NCBI RefSeq assembly: GCF_022921075.1
Contig: NZ_CP095050.1
Coordinates: 1,798,001 to 1,862,000, forward strand
Source: Hymenobacter sp. 5317J-9
GTDB taxonomy: Bacteria; Bacteroidota; Bacteroidia; Cytophagales; Hymenobacteraceae
Direction: 5' to 3'
DNA length: 64,000 nt
Shown here one piece after another: positions 46,889-59,218 of the stretch. The first letter of the stretch is position 1, and each line of letters opens with the position of its first letter. The notes beneath the pieces were generated by a model. That model saw nothing but the letters and a program-made list of their open reading frames with translations, made no database searches and was not told the origin of the DNA. The translations under genes were made by a program, and so were the position numbers.

Positions 46889-48640
46889 CTAGTACCCCAC
46901 GGCGGTGTCGTCGCCGCGCGGGTCGGCGCCGCCCTCCAGGGTGCCGTCGGGCAGCACGTGGATGATGTCGAGGCGGCCCCAGGGCAGGCGGGGATTGGGA
47001 TGATAGCCGCGGGCGCGCAGGGTGTCCTGGGCGGCGGGCAGCAGGGCACCGGCTTCCACGTCGAGCAGGTCGGGCAGCCACTGGTGGTGCAGGCGCGGCC
47101 CGGTCACTACCTGCTGGGCGTTCAAACCGTAGTCGACAATGCCCAAAATGGATTGCAACACGCTGGTGATGATGGTGCTGCCGCCAGGCGAGCCCGTGAC
47201 GAGGGCCACGCGGCCGTTGTGGGTAAGGATGGTGGGTGTCATGCTGCTGAGCATGCGCTTGCCGGGGGCAATGGCGTTGGCCGTGCCACCCACCAAGCCA
47301 TAGGAGTTGGGCACGCCGGCTTTGGCCGAGAAGTCGTCCATCTCGTTGTTCAGCAGAAAGCCAGCGCCGGGCACCACCACTTTGCTGCCGTAAGCGCCGT
47401 TGAGGGTGGTGGTGCAGCTCACGGCGTTGCCTAGCGCGTCCACAATGCTGTAGTGCGTGGTTTGGTCGCTTTCGTAGCCGGGCAGGCTGGTGCCGGCCGT
47501 CACCTCCGCGCTGGCCGAAGCCCGGCCGCGCGAGCGCATGGAACCGGCCCGCTGGTGGTTGTAGTCCACGTCGAGCAGCTTTTGGGTGGGCACTAGGCCA
47601 AAGTCCGGGTCGCCGAGGTAGGTGGCGCGGTCGGCGTAGGCGCGGCGTTCGGCCTCGGTGATGTAGTGCACGGCCAGGGGTGTGTGGTAGCCGGCCTGGG
47701 CCAGGTCCACGGGCTCCAGCATTTGCAGCATTTGCAGCAGGGCCACGCCGCCAGAGCTGGGCGGCGGCATCGTAATCACGTCGTAGTCGCGGTAGCGGCC
47801 GCGCAGGGGCTCGCGCCACTTGGCGCGGTAGCCGTCGAGGTCGGTTTGGCTCACCAGTCCGCCGCCGCGTTTCATCTCGGCCAGCAGCAGGCGGGCGGTT
47901 TCGCCGCGGTAGAAGCCGGCGCGGCCCTGGTCGCGGATGCGGGTGAGGGTGCGGGCCAGCTCGGGTAGGCGCAAGGTGTCGCCGGGCTGCCAGTCGCCGC
48001 CACCGGGCCGCACGTAGGCCGGCACGTTGCCGGGGTTGTACTTCTGGAATTCAGCCTTGGTGCGGTTGAGGCCGGCGGCTTCCTTGGTGGTGAGCACGAA
48101 GCCCCGGGTGGCCAGCGCCACGGCCGGCTGCAGCAGCGTGGGCCACGACAGCTTGCCCAGCTGCTTATGCAGCGTCACCATGCCGGCCACGGTGCCGGGC
48201 GTGCCCACGGCCAGCGGGCCGGCGGTGCTCAGGCCGGGCACTACGTTGCCGGCTTTGTCGAGGTACATGTCGCGCGAGGCGGCGGAGGGAGCGGTTTCGC
48301 GGAAGTCGAGCGAGCCGGCCGAGCCGTTGCGGTCGCGGTAGAGCAGGAAGCCGCCGCCGCCGATGTTGCCGGCCACGGGCAGCACCACGGCCAGGGCAAA
48401 CTGTACGGCCACGGCCGCGTCGTAGGCGTTGCCGCCGCGCTGCAGGATTTGGGTACCAATCTTAGAAGCTTCGGGGTGAGCCGAGACCACCATGGCGTAG
48501 CGGGCCAGCTTGGGTGCGGCAGCTTTGGGCAACGGCGTGCCCAGCGAGCCCTCGAAGGCGCGCGAAGTAGACGTAACCGGCCGCTCGGCTGAGCAGGCCA
48601 TCAGCAGGGCCAGGGAAATAGTGAGTACACGTTTCAGCAT
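46889..48640 (-). CDS. ggt: gamma-glutamyltransferase
   Basis: 583 residues from MLKRVLTISLALLMAC, with a lipobox. It hydrolyses or transfers the gamma-glutamyl group of glutathione in the periplasm. Autoprocessing would occur before Thr394 in QTTHYSIVD, giving the small subunit. Other family parts: GGGFLLYRDRNG, FRETAPSAA, LNNEMDDFS and MLSSMTPTI, SPGGSTIIT. The start at 48640 is set by the lipobox. Confidence 0.94.
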   Translation of the reverse strand: MLKRVLTISLALLMACSAERPVTSTSRAFEGSLGTPLPKAAAPKLARYAMVVSAHPEASKIGTQILQRGGNAYDAAVAVQFALAVVLPVAGNIGGGGFLLYRDRNGSAGSLDFRETAPSAASRDMYLDKAGNVVPGLSTAGPLAVGTPGTVAGMVTLHKQLGKLSWPTLLQPAVALATRGFVLTTKEAAGLNRTKAEFQKYNPGNVPAYVRPGGGDWQPGDTLRLPELARTLTRIRDQGRAGFYRGETARLLLAEMKRGGGLVSQTDLDGYRAKWREPLRGRYRDYDVITMPPPSSGGVALLQMLQMLEPVDLAQAGYHTPLAVHYITEAERRAYADRATYLGDPDFGLVPTQKLLDVDYNHQRAGSMRSRGRASASAEVTAGTSLPGYESDQTTHYSIVDALGNAVSCTTTLNGAYGSKVVVPGAGFLLNNEMDDFSAKAGVPNSYGLVGGTANAIAPGKRMLSSMTPTILTHNGRVALVTGSPGGSTIITSVLQSILGIVDYGLNAQQVVTGPRLHHQWLPDLLDVEAGALLPAAQDTLRARGYHPNPRLPWGRLDIIHVLPDGTLEGGADPRGDDTAVGY

Positions 48641-48712
48641 TGGGCAAAATAACGGGAATAATGCCGCTGGGCAATACAATAGACGATGAACAAGACGCAA
48701 TTCGCGCCGGCC

Positions 48713-48742
48713 GTCGTTCTGGGCGCCGCGAAGGAGCTTCTT
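48713..48742 (+). repeat. degenerate GTCATTCTGAGCG-type repeat arm
   Basis: GTCGTTCTGGGCGCCGCGAA differs at a few positions from the family core and has no clear partner arm. It is in the 229-base gap upstream of the branching enzyme, which otherwise shows no gene. Confidence 0.45.
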
Positions 48743-48869
48743 CAGTCAAAGCGGCTTTTCGGGCGCAGTGAGAAGGCCCTTTGCAGGGCGGCAGCTGGAT
48801 GAGGAGGGCCGGCGATTTCCCGATTCAATTACAGACGGCGCTACATTTGGGCAAAACCACTTCCACACC

Positions 48870-50951
48870 ATGGCTAAGTCGAAACCCACTGCGCCGGCAG
48901 CTTCCCCCGTCGCTGCGGCCGCTACCAAGGCGGCGCCCCGTGCCCGCCGCCCCGCGCCGCTGTCCCTCGTGAAGCAGGATGCCTGGCTGGCGCCCTTCGA
49001 GCCCGTGCTGCGCCAGCGCCAGGAGCGCCTGCGGGCCCGCCTGGCCGAAATTGAGCACTACCACGGCTCGCTGCTAAACTACGCCACCGCCCACCAGCAG
49101 CTGGGCCTGAACCACGACGCCGGCCGCGGCGGCTGGGTGTACCGCGAGTGGGCGCCCGGCGCCGAGGCCCTGTTCCTGATTGGCGACTTCAACCACTGGG
49201 ACCGCCAGGCCAACCCGCTGCAAAAGCTGGATTTTGGGGTGTGGGAAGTGTTTTTGCCCGATGCGGAGTACGACCAGCGCCTCGCGCACGGCAGCCGCTT
49301 CAAGGTGCATGTGGTGGCCAACGGCCAGGGCAAGGACCGCCTGCCAGCCACCCTGCGCCGCGCCGTGCAGGACGACGAAACCAAGGACTTCGCTGGCCAG
49401 GTGTGGCGCCCCGAAACTGAGTTCCGCTGGACCGACCAGAAGTTTCGGCCCGCTACTGCCGCCAAAGAGCCGCTCATTTACGAGGCCCACGTGGGCATGG
49501 CCACCGAGGAAGGCCGGGTGGGCACCTATTGCGAATTCGCCGAAAACGTGCTGCCCCGCATCGAAGCCGGCGGCTACAACACCATCCAGCTGATGGCCGT
49601 GCAGGAACACCCGTACTACGGCTCCTTCGGCTACCACGTGGCCAATTTGTTTGCGGCCAGCTCGCGCTTCGGCACGCCCGAAGACCTGAAGTTTCTCATC
49701 AACGAAGCCCACCGGCGCGGCATTGCCGTGCTGCTCGACGTGGTGCATTCGCACGCCGTGAAAAACGAGGCCGAGGGCCTGGCCGATTTCGACGGCTCCG
49801 GCAACCTCTACTTTCACAAAGGCGAGCGCGGCAACCACCCCGGCTGGGACAGCAAGCTGTTCGACTACGGCCGGCCCGAGGTGCAGCAGTTCTTGCTGAG
49901 CAACGTGCGCTACTGGCTGGAAGAGTACCACTTCGACGGCTTCCGCTTCGATGGCGTGACGAGCATGCTCTACCATCACCACGGCGAGGGCGTGGCCTTT
50001 GTGGGCTACGACAACTACTTCGGCCCGGCTGCCGACGAGGACGCCATTCTCTACCTGCAGCTGGCCACCACGCTGGCCCACGAGTTCAAGAAAGGCAGCC
50101 TGCTGGTGGCCGAGGACATGAGCGGCCTGCCCGGCCTGTGCCGGCCCATCAAGGAAGGCGGCGTGGGCTTCGACTACCGCCTGGCCATGGGCATTCCCGA
50201 CTACTGGATTAAGCTGCTCAAGCACACCCCCGACGAGCACTGGCCCCTGGGCGAGCTGTGGTACACCCTCACCAACCGCCGGGCCGGCGAAAAAACCATT
50301 GCCTACGCCGAAAGCCACGACCAAGCTTTGGTGGGCGACAAAACCTTGTCGCACTGGTTGTTCGATGCCGGCATCTACGCCCACATGCACAACATGGACG
50401 GCGACCCCGGCGCGGCACGGGCCCTGGCCCTGCACAAAATCATTCGGCTGCTCACGCTGGCGGCCGGCGGCGAGGGCTACCTTACCTTCATCGGCAACGA
50501 GTTTGGGCACCCCGAGTGGGTCGACTTCCCGCGCGAGGGCAACGGCTGGAGCTACCAGTTTGCCCGCCGCCAGTGGAGCCTGGGCGACAACCCCGAGCTG
50601 AAGTTCTACCAGATGGGCGCCTTCGACAAGGCCCTGATTCACCTGGCCAAAGCCCGCCACCTGCTGGCTGCCGGCCCGGCCACGCTGCTCAAGCACGACG
50701 AGGAAAACCAGGTGCTGGCTTTTGAGCGCGACGGCCTGGTGTTCATTGTGAACCTGCACGTGGAGCGCAGCCTCACCGACTACCGCTTCTGGGTGACGCA
50801 GGAGGGCAAATACCGCGTGGTGCTCTCGACAGACAATAGCCGCTTCGGCGGTTTCAATCGGGCTGATGAGGCCTTTGAGTACGAGACGTACGAGCACCAG
50901 CTCAGCCTGTACCTGCCCAGCCGGGTGGCGCTGGTGCTGGCGCGGGAGTAG
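48870..50951 (+). CDS. glgB: 1,4-alpha-glucan branching enzyme, eukaryotic-type GH13
   Basis: 693 residues from MAKSKPTAPAAS. It makes alpha-1,6 branches in glycogen. A CBM48-like N-terminal domain (WAPGAEALFLIGDFNHWD) precedes the barrel with YGSFGYHVANLFAASSRFG, DGFRFDGVTSML (Asp361), LLVAEDMSG (Glu415) and YAESHDQAL (Asp484), and a C-terminal all-beta domain (LVFIVNLHVERSLTDY). The YGSFGYHV, DGFRFDGVTSM and YAESHDQA motifs are those of the eukaryotic/GH13_8 branching enzymes rather than of enterobacterial GlgB; this is a class assignment from memory. A short upstream frame to 48768 is rejected. Confidence 0.92.
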   Translation: MAKSKPTAPAASPVAAAATKAAPRARRPAPLSLVKQDAWLAPFEPVLRQRQERLRARLAEIEHYHGSLLNYATAHQQLGLNHDAGRGGWVYREWAPGAEALFLIGDFNHWDRQANPLQKLDFGVWEVFLPDAEYDQRLAHGSRFKVHVVANGQGKDRLPATLRRAVQDDETKDFAGQVWRPETEFRWTDQKFRPATAAKEPLIYEAHVGMATEEGRVGTYCEFAENVLPRIEAGGYNTIQLMAVQEHPYYGSFGYHVANLFAASSRFGTPEDLKFLINEAHRRGIAVLLDVVHSHAVKNEAEGLADFDGSGNLYFHKGERGNHPGWDSKLFDYGRPEVQQFLLSNVRYWLEEYHFDGFRFDGVTSMLYHHHGEGVAFVGYDNYFGPAADEDAILYLQLATTLAHEFKKGSLLVAEDMSGLPGLCRPIKEGGVGFDYRLAMGIPDYWIKLLKHTPDEHWPLGELWYTLTNRRAGEKTIAYAESHDQALVGDKTLSHWLFDAGIYAHMHNMDGDPGAARALALHKIIRLLTLAAGGEGYLTFIGNEFGHPEWVDFPREGNGWSYQFARRQWSLGDNPELKFYQMGAFDKALIHLAKARHLLAAGPATLLKHDEENQVLAFERDGLVFIVNLHVERSLTDYRFWVTQEGKYRVVLSTDNSRFGGFNRADEAFEYETYEHQLSLYLPSRVALVLARE

Positions 50952-51033
50952 GGCTTAGGCCTTTGCGTGCCTTCTTGCCTTCGCCAGCTGCGTTCCAGCG
51001 GCAGGATGTGTTGCGGAGTAAGAAGGTAGTTAA

Positions 51034-54345
<3,312 letters not shown>

Positions 54346-54406
54346 CGCGGCCGTGCCCGGCCTGTGGCGGTGGTAGAAGCGCAGTTTTTTGCGTACTATC
54401 GTGGAT

Positions 54407-54877
54407 ATGAAACACTTCTTTCTCCTGCTCAGCGGTTGGGCGCTGGTTGCCGGCTGCGGCGCCGACTCAGTGCAGAACCTGCCAACGCCCGCGACGGGGG
54501 ACGACAAGAGCACCATTCATTACATCGTCAACGGGCGCACCATCACTCAGGAAGCCCGGTTGAGCTACCAGCCCGCCACCCCGCCGACCCGAAATTTTGA
54601 TGTGCTCAACATCGAGGCGGGGGACACGGCCCGGAGTTCGGGCGGCCCGTACGTGCAGGTGGTCTTCCTCAAGGGCGCGGGCCGGCCGGAGAGCGAATAC
54701 GGCGTGGTGGCCATTCGTTATTTCGACCCAACCACCAGCCTCACGTGGGGCATTGGCCCGCGGGGCACCCTGGGCCGGTGGAACGGCGGCTGGCGCGGCT
54801 CCTTTTCCGGCGTGGCGGACGACCGGCTCGGGCCTGCCCGGGCACTCATCGAAGGGGAGTTCATCAACGTGCGCTGA
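54407..54877 (+). CDS. lipoprotein of unknown function
   Basis: 156 residues from MKHFFLLLSGWALVAGC (lipobox). The rest has IHYIVNGRTITQEARLSYQP and PYVQVVFLKGAGRPESEYGV. No family recognised. It starts 61 bases after the GH2 stop and may share its transcript. A start 6 codons upstream is possible. Confidence 0.7.
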   Translation: MKHFFLLLSGWALVAGCGADSVQNLPTPATGDDKSTIHYIVNGRTITQEARLSYQPATPPTRNFDVLNIEAGDTARSSGGPYVQVVFLKGAGRPESEYGVVAIRYFDPTTSLTWGIGPRGTLGRWNGGWRGSFSGVADDRLGPARALIEGEFINVR

Positions 54878-55011
54878 GGCGCCGCGCGCCCAGCAAGCAG
54901 TGGCCGCCGTGCTGCGCGGCGGCCCGCAAGGTCAGGACGCGTCCATACACGGGCGCCGGCAGTTGGCGAGTGGAGCGTATGGGCACAGCGGTTACCAGCT
55001 GTTTCGAAGGG

Positions 55012-56892
55012 CTATTTGCCCAGCTCCAGCACCACGGCGGTTTTGGCGGGCAGCTGCAGCGTGGCGAGGCTGCTCAGGCTCTCGCCCGTCAGCACGTTGC
55101 GGGCTTTGCTAAAGCCGGCCATGCGCTCCGAGAAGCGGGCCGTGGGCAGACTGGCGGGCTTGTCGGTGGTATTCGAGGCTACCATCACGGTACCGGTGGC
55201 GTCGTAGCGGAAGTACACGTAAAGGCCGTTTTCGGGCAGGTACTGCATCAGCTGGCCGGTGTGCAGCACCTTATGGTCGCGGCGGTAGGTGGCCAGCTTG
55301 CGCACGAAGTCGAAGGCTTCGTTTTCGCGGGCCGAGCGGCCGGCGGCGGTGAACTTGTCTTCCTTGTCGCCGGGCCAGCCGCCGGGGAAATCCTTGCGCA
55401 CCTCGGCATCGGTGGGGTCCTTGAAATTTTTCATCAGGATTTCGGTGCCGTAGTACAGGCTCGGGATGCCGCGGGTGGTGAGCAGCCAGGTCAGGCCCAG
55501 CTTGTACTTGTCAAGGTCGTCGCCGATTTCGGACAGGAAGCGGTTATGGTCGTGGTTGTCGAGGAAGGTCACGAGGCGGGTCGGGTCCTGGTACACCACG
55601 TCCTGGGCCAGGGCCTGGTACACGCGCTGGGCACCACCGTCCCAGCCGGAAACAGCCGGCGTGCCGGTGTCCTTCAGTGCGCCCAGCAGGGCCCCTTCGA
55701 GCACGAAGTCGAGTGCGCCGGGCTGGTTCGACTTGAAGGGAAAGTCAATCTTGCTGCGGGTGTAGTAGGCCTGGTCGATGGCATTCGTCACCGCCGACTC
55801 GCCAAAAATGTGAATGCGCGGGTACTCGGCCAGCAGCGCCGCGTTGCAGCGGTTCATAAACGGCTGGTCGTTATACAAATAGGTGTCGACCCGCCAGGCA
55901 TCGATGCCGAAGTTCTCGACGCACCAGATGGCGTTTTCAATCAGGTAGTTGGCCACGTAGGGGTTCTGCTGATTGAGGTCCGGCAGGAAGGGCACAAACC
56001 AGCCGTCGAGCGTGATTTTGCGGTCAATCCGGGCCGCGTGCGGGTCGGTGATGGGCGTGTAGCGGTAGGTGGTGTTGGTGTAGCTGGGCCACTGGTGCAG
56101 CCAGCTTTTCATGGGCAGGTCCTGCAGTATCCAGTGGGTGTTGCCCACGTGGTTGTACACGGCGTCCTGCACCACTTTCAGGCCGGCGGCGTGGGCCTGC
56201 TGCACGTAGCTTTTGTAGGCCGCGTTGCCGCCCAGGCGCCGGTCCACGTTGTATTGGTCCGTGAAGCCGTAGCCGTGGTAGGAGGCGCGCATGGTGCCAG
56301 CCTCGTTGGTGAGCGGCTGGTTGTTTTCGAGCACTGGCGTAAACCACACGGCCGTCACGCCCAGGTCTTTGAGGTAGGGGATGCGCTGGGCCGCGCCCTG
56401 CAGGTCGCCGCCGTGGCGGAAGAAGGGGTTGGCGCGGTCGTGGTTGGGGTCGCGCAGGTCGGCGAACTTGTCGTTGGCCGGGTCGCCGTTGGCAAACCGG
56501 TCGGGCATGGCCAGGTAGATGAAGTCGGCGGCCGTTACGCCCTGGGCTTTAGGAGCGTTGTCGCGGGCTTTCAGCACCCAGGTCTGCGTCACGGTCTGGC
56601 TGCCTTTTTTGCCCACCAGCCGCACCGTGCCAGGCTTGGCCGCGGGCGAGATGCTGAGGTCGAGAAAGGCGTAATTGGGATTCTCGACGGTGTTGGTTTT
56701 CACCAGCTTCACCCCGGGGTAGCTCACGGTGTAGGCGAGGGTGCCCGCGCCGGGCCCGTGCACCAGCAGCTGCACGTTGGGGTTTTTCATGCCCACCCAC
56801 CAGTTGGTGGGGTTCACGCGGTCGATGCTGGCGTTCTGGGCGTTGGCCAGCAGCGGGAGCAGCAACAGGAGCAGCAGGTGGCTTTTTTTCAT
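55012..56892 (-). CDS. GH13 alpha-amylase, SusA/cyclomaltodextrinase-like, periplasmic
   Basis: 626 residues from MKKSHLLLLLLLPLLANAQ (signal peptide). An N-terminal beta domain (WWVGMKNPNVQLLVHGPGA, cyclomaltodextrinase N type) is followed by the barrel with FIYLAMPDRFANGD, DAVYNHVGNTHW, IDAWRVDTYLY (nucleophile Asp336), HIFGESAV (Glu365) and LDNHDHNRF (Asp448), and a short C-terminal beta domain. It resembles neopullulanase-type enzymes that cut cyclic or branched maltooligosaccharides in the periplasm. No SusC/SusD genes are adjacent. Confidence 0.92.
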   Translation of the reverse strand: MKKSHLLLLLLLPLLANAQNASIDRVNPTNWWVGMKNPNVQLLVHGPGAGTLAYTVSYPGVKLVKTNTVENPNYAFLDLSISPAAKPGTVRLVGKKGSQTVTQTWVLKARDNAPKAQGVTAADFIYLAMPDRFANGDPANDKFADLRDPNHDRANPFFRHGGDLQGAAQRIPYLKDLGVTAVWFTPVLENNQPLTNEAGTMRASYHGYGFTDQYNVDRRLGGNAAYKSYVQQAHAAGLKVVQDAVYNHVGNTHWILQDLPMKSWLHQWPSYTNTTYRYTPITDPHAARIDRKITLDGWFVPFLPDLNQQNPYVANYLIENAIWCVENFGIDAWRVDTYLYNDQPFMNRCNAALLAEYPRIHIFGESAVTNAIDQAYYTRSKIDFPFKSNQPGALDFVLEGALLGALKDTGTPAVSGWDGGAQRVYQALAQDVVYQDPTRLVTFLDNHDHNRFLSEIGDDLDKYKLGLTWLLTTRGIPSLYYGTEILMKNFKDPTDAEVRKDFPGGWPGDKEDKFTAAGRSARENEAFDFVRKLATYRRDHKVLHTGQLMQYLPENGLYVYFRYDATGTVMVASNTTDKPASLPTARFSERMAGFSKARNVLTGESLSSLATLQLPAKTAVVLELGK

Positions 56893-56942
56893 GGGGGTTG
56901 GCTGGTGGGAAACCAAGCAGTGCGAGAAGAACCAATAATCAG

Positions 56943-57047
56943 AACGTCATGTCGAGCGCAGCCGAGACATCTCGCGTGCAATAGTAAATCCTGCCGATTG
57001 GATTACTTCCCCACGCGAGATGCCTCGGCTGCGCTCGGCATGACGTT
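56943..57047. repeat. palindromic element (GTCATGTCGAGCG type)
   Basis: Arms of 36 bases at 56943-56978 and 57012-57047 with two mismatches, of the same family as at 32235. It fills most of the gap between a minus-strand gene's end (57068) and the amylase start (56892). Confidence 0.85.
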
Positions 57048-57067
57048 TTATGCAAAAGCTGAGACTG

Positions 57068-57538
57068 CTACCCGCGCTTGCGGCCCTGCGTGAGCATGGC
57101 CACGGCCTCGCCAAGGCGCTTGGTGCGGGTTTCGGGCTTTTTGGCGCCTTCCAGCCAGCGCACGTACTCGCGCTGGTGGGTGTAGGCCAGCTTGTTGAAG
57201 TAGGCGGCGGCTTTGTGGTTGGCGGCCAGTTCGGCGGCCAGGTCGGCTGGGGCTTCCATCTTGCGCTCGGCCGTGTCGCGCGCCAGCGTCACGCGCACCG
57301 TGTCGCCCACGGTTTTGTCGATGGCTTTGCGGATTTGCTTGAGCAGGAGCAGGGCGTGGTGGCCGTCGCCGAGGGGCACGGCGCTGCCCTGGTAGGGGTA
57401 GCCGTCGAAGGTAGCCTGCACGGGAATGCGGCCGCGCGTGCCGTACACTTCCTGCACCGAAAAGGGCAGCACCACAAACACGCCGGCGTGGTCTTCGCCG
57501 GCTTCCAATACGGCTTCAAATTCGTGTTCGGGCTGCAT
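57068..57538 (-). CDS. DUF1905/YdeI (OmdA)-like protein
   Basis: 156 residues. The first part (FEAVLEAGEDHAGVFVVLPF, YGTRGRIPVQATFDGYPYQG, KAIDKTVGDTVRVTLARDT) fits DUF1905; the second part (AAYFNKLAYTHQREYVRWLE, ARKKPETR-like KKPETRTKRLGEAVAML) fits the OmdA/YdeI bacteriocin-protection-like family. A cytoplasmic protein of unclear role. Confidence 0.85.
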   Translation of the reverse strand: MQPEHEFEAVLEAGEDHAGVFVVLPFSVQEVYGTRGRIPVQATFDGYPYQGSAVPLGDGHHALLLLKQIRKAIDKTVGDTVRVTLARDTAERKMEAPADLAAELAANHKAAAYFNKLAYTHQREYVRWLEGAKKPETRTKRLGEAVAMLTQGRKRG

Positions 57539-57615
57539 GCAGGGTCTTTGTTGAAGTGGCTATAATGAGGTCAGGCCACAAAGGAAACCAATTCGAGCCA
57601 AGCCGGCCGCCGGCC

Positions 57616-58976
57616 CTAGCCGGCTGCCACCTCGCGCAGCACGGCCCGCACGGCCTCCTCATCATGAGCCGCCACCACGCGCACGTCGGCTACATCGGGT
57701 CCGTATTGCTGCAGGAGCTGGCGGCGCACCGCCTCGCTGGGCACCAGCACCAGGCGCGCCCGGCGCAGGGCCATGCGCTCCACTTCCAGCAGCCAGCCAC
57801 CCTCGGCCGAGGCCAGGTCGCTGGTCAGGCCGGCCGCGTACAGCACCAGCGGCAGCCGCGAGCGGTTGCGGATTTCCAGCGCCGCCAGCCAGGCCGGCCA
57901 GTTGGGGGCGTATATCACCTCGAAATCGGTGCGGCCGTGCACCAGCTGCGCCGCTTGCCGGGCGTACTGAATCATGCGAAAATTCAGGCCGTCGAGCGCG
58001 GGCACGCGCGGCGCCGGCTCGGCCGGCTGCTCCGGCGCGGGCACAGCACCCGTTTCCGTCTCCATAGCTGCGCCGCTCAGTGCCGGCGCATCAGGAGTGA
58101 GGTTGTCTTCCGGGGCATTCAGCGCCTGCGCTTCGGCCGCGCCAATTTCTTCGGTGGGCTCGTCGAAAGCTTCGGAGAAGAGCGAAGCCGCCGGGGCTTC
58201 ATTGTCCATTTCGGCATTATCGGCCGGGTTCTCTTCGGTCGATGACGCTGCTTCGGCTTCCGGGGCGGCGGGCCCGGCCAGCGGGCTGAAGCCGGCGGGC
58301 CAGCTCAGGGCTGCCTGGGCCAGGTCGGCCGCTTCGCGCACGCTGGAAGCGGGCACGAGCGGCGCCACCGGCACCACTACCGCCGAGGACGCTGGCGCCG
58401 CAGATTCGGCGCTGGCGCCGAGGTAGGGGGCCGCCGGCGCAACCCAGCGGACGCGCTGCGGCGCATGGGCACCAGTGGGCCACTGGCTGCGCGCCGATGC
58501 TGCCGCAGGTGTAGCAACGGTGCTGGGGGCCGGCAGCGCGGCCTGGGTTTCAGCCGGAGTGGTGGCGGGCGGCAGCTCTGCCAGGCCAATCAGGAGCGAG
58601 GCGATGGCGCCTGCAGTTTCCGTGGCCGCCGTATCCACGCGCCGGATGCCGGGCGTTGCCGGAGCTGCGGCACTTTCGGCGGTGCTGTCAGTATCAGCTT
58701 CAGAAGTGTCTTCGGCGTCTTGGAATGCAGCCGTTTCATGGGCTGCGAAGGCGTTTTCAGCAGTAGAAGGGGCGGTGGGGGCGTTGCCTGACGTGGTAGA
58801 TGCGTCGGGCGCTGCTTCGGCTGGCAAGTGGGGGTAGAGGGCCAGCACGGGCTGCTGGGCGGCGAGGTGGTAGACCAGCGGCAGGGTGGGGGCAGGGCCG
58901 CCCCGCCGAGCACGGCCACCAGCGGGTCGGCATCGTCCCAGGCCAGCAGCAGAACGGAGAAATCGGACGGGGTCAT
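57616..58976 (-). pseudogene. glycosyltransferase N-terminal half (GT-B), with long low-complexity middle; frame broken by one base
   Basis: The start (MTPSDFSVLLLAWDDADP) lies in one frame and continues, if one G is added to the five-G run at 58887-58891, as LPPTLPLVYHLAAQQPVLAL in the other. Then comes a long Ala/Glu/Pro-rich low-complexity region (about residues 60-330), and a C-terminal piece FEVIYAPNWPAWLAALEI, RLPLVLYAAGLTSDL, VLVPSEAVRRQLLQQYG, which resembles the N-terminal Rossmann half of GT-B glycosyltransferases such as glycogen synthase. The catalytic C-terminal half is absent. It lies next to GH31 and near the branching enzyme. Role unknown. Confidence 0.7.
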
Positions 58977-59218
58977 GGGCAGCAAAAAGGGGCAAAACGG
59001 GCCGGCGCAGGCCGGGAAGTGGGCGCGGTGCGCTATCAGTCGTCAATGCTACGCAAGCCAACCCACATATCGGCGAAAAATCTGCGCCGGCCGAAAATTT
59101 CGGCCGCAGCCAGCCCGGAAAAAGTAACTTGCGTACTTAACCCTCGCTCAACCGGCTCGGCCGGTGTTTTCGCGCCCGGCTCGGCCGCGGCGCTTGCTTT
59201 TGCCCCGAACTAACATTT

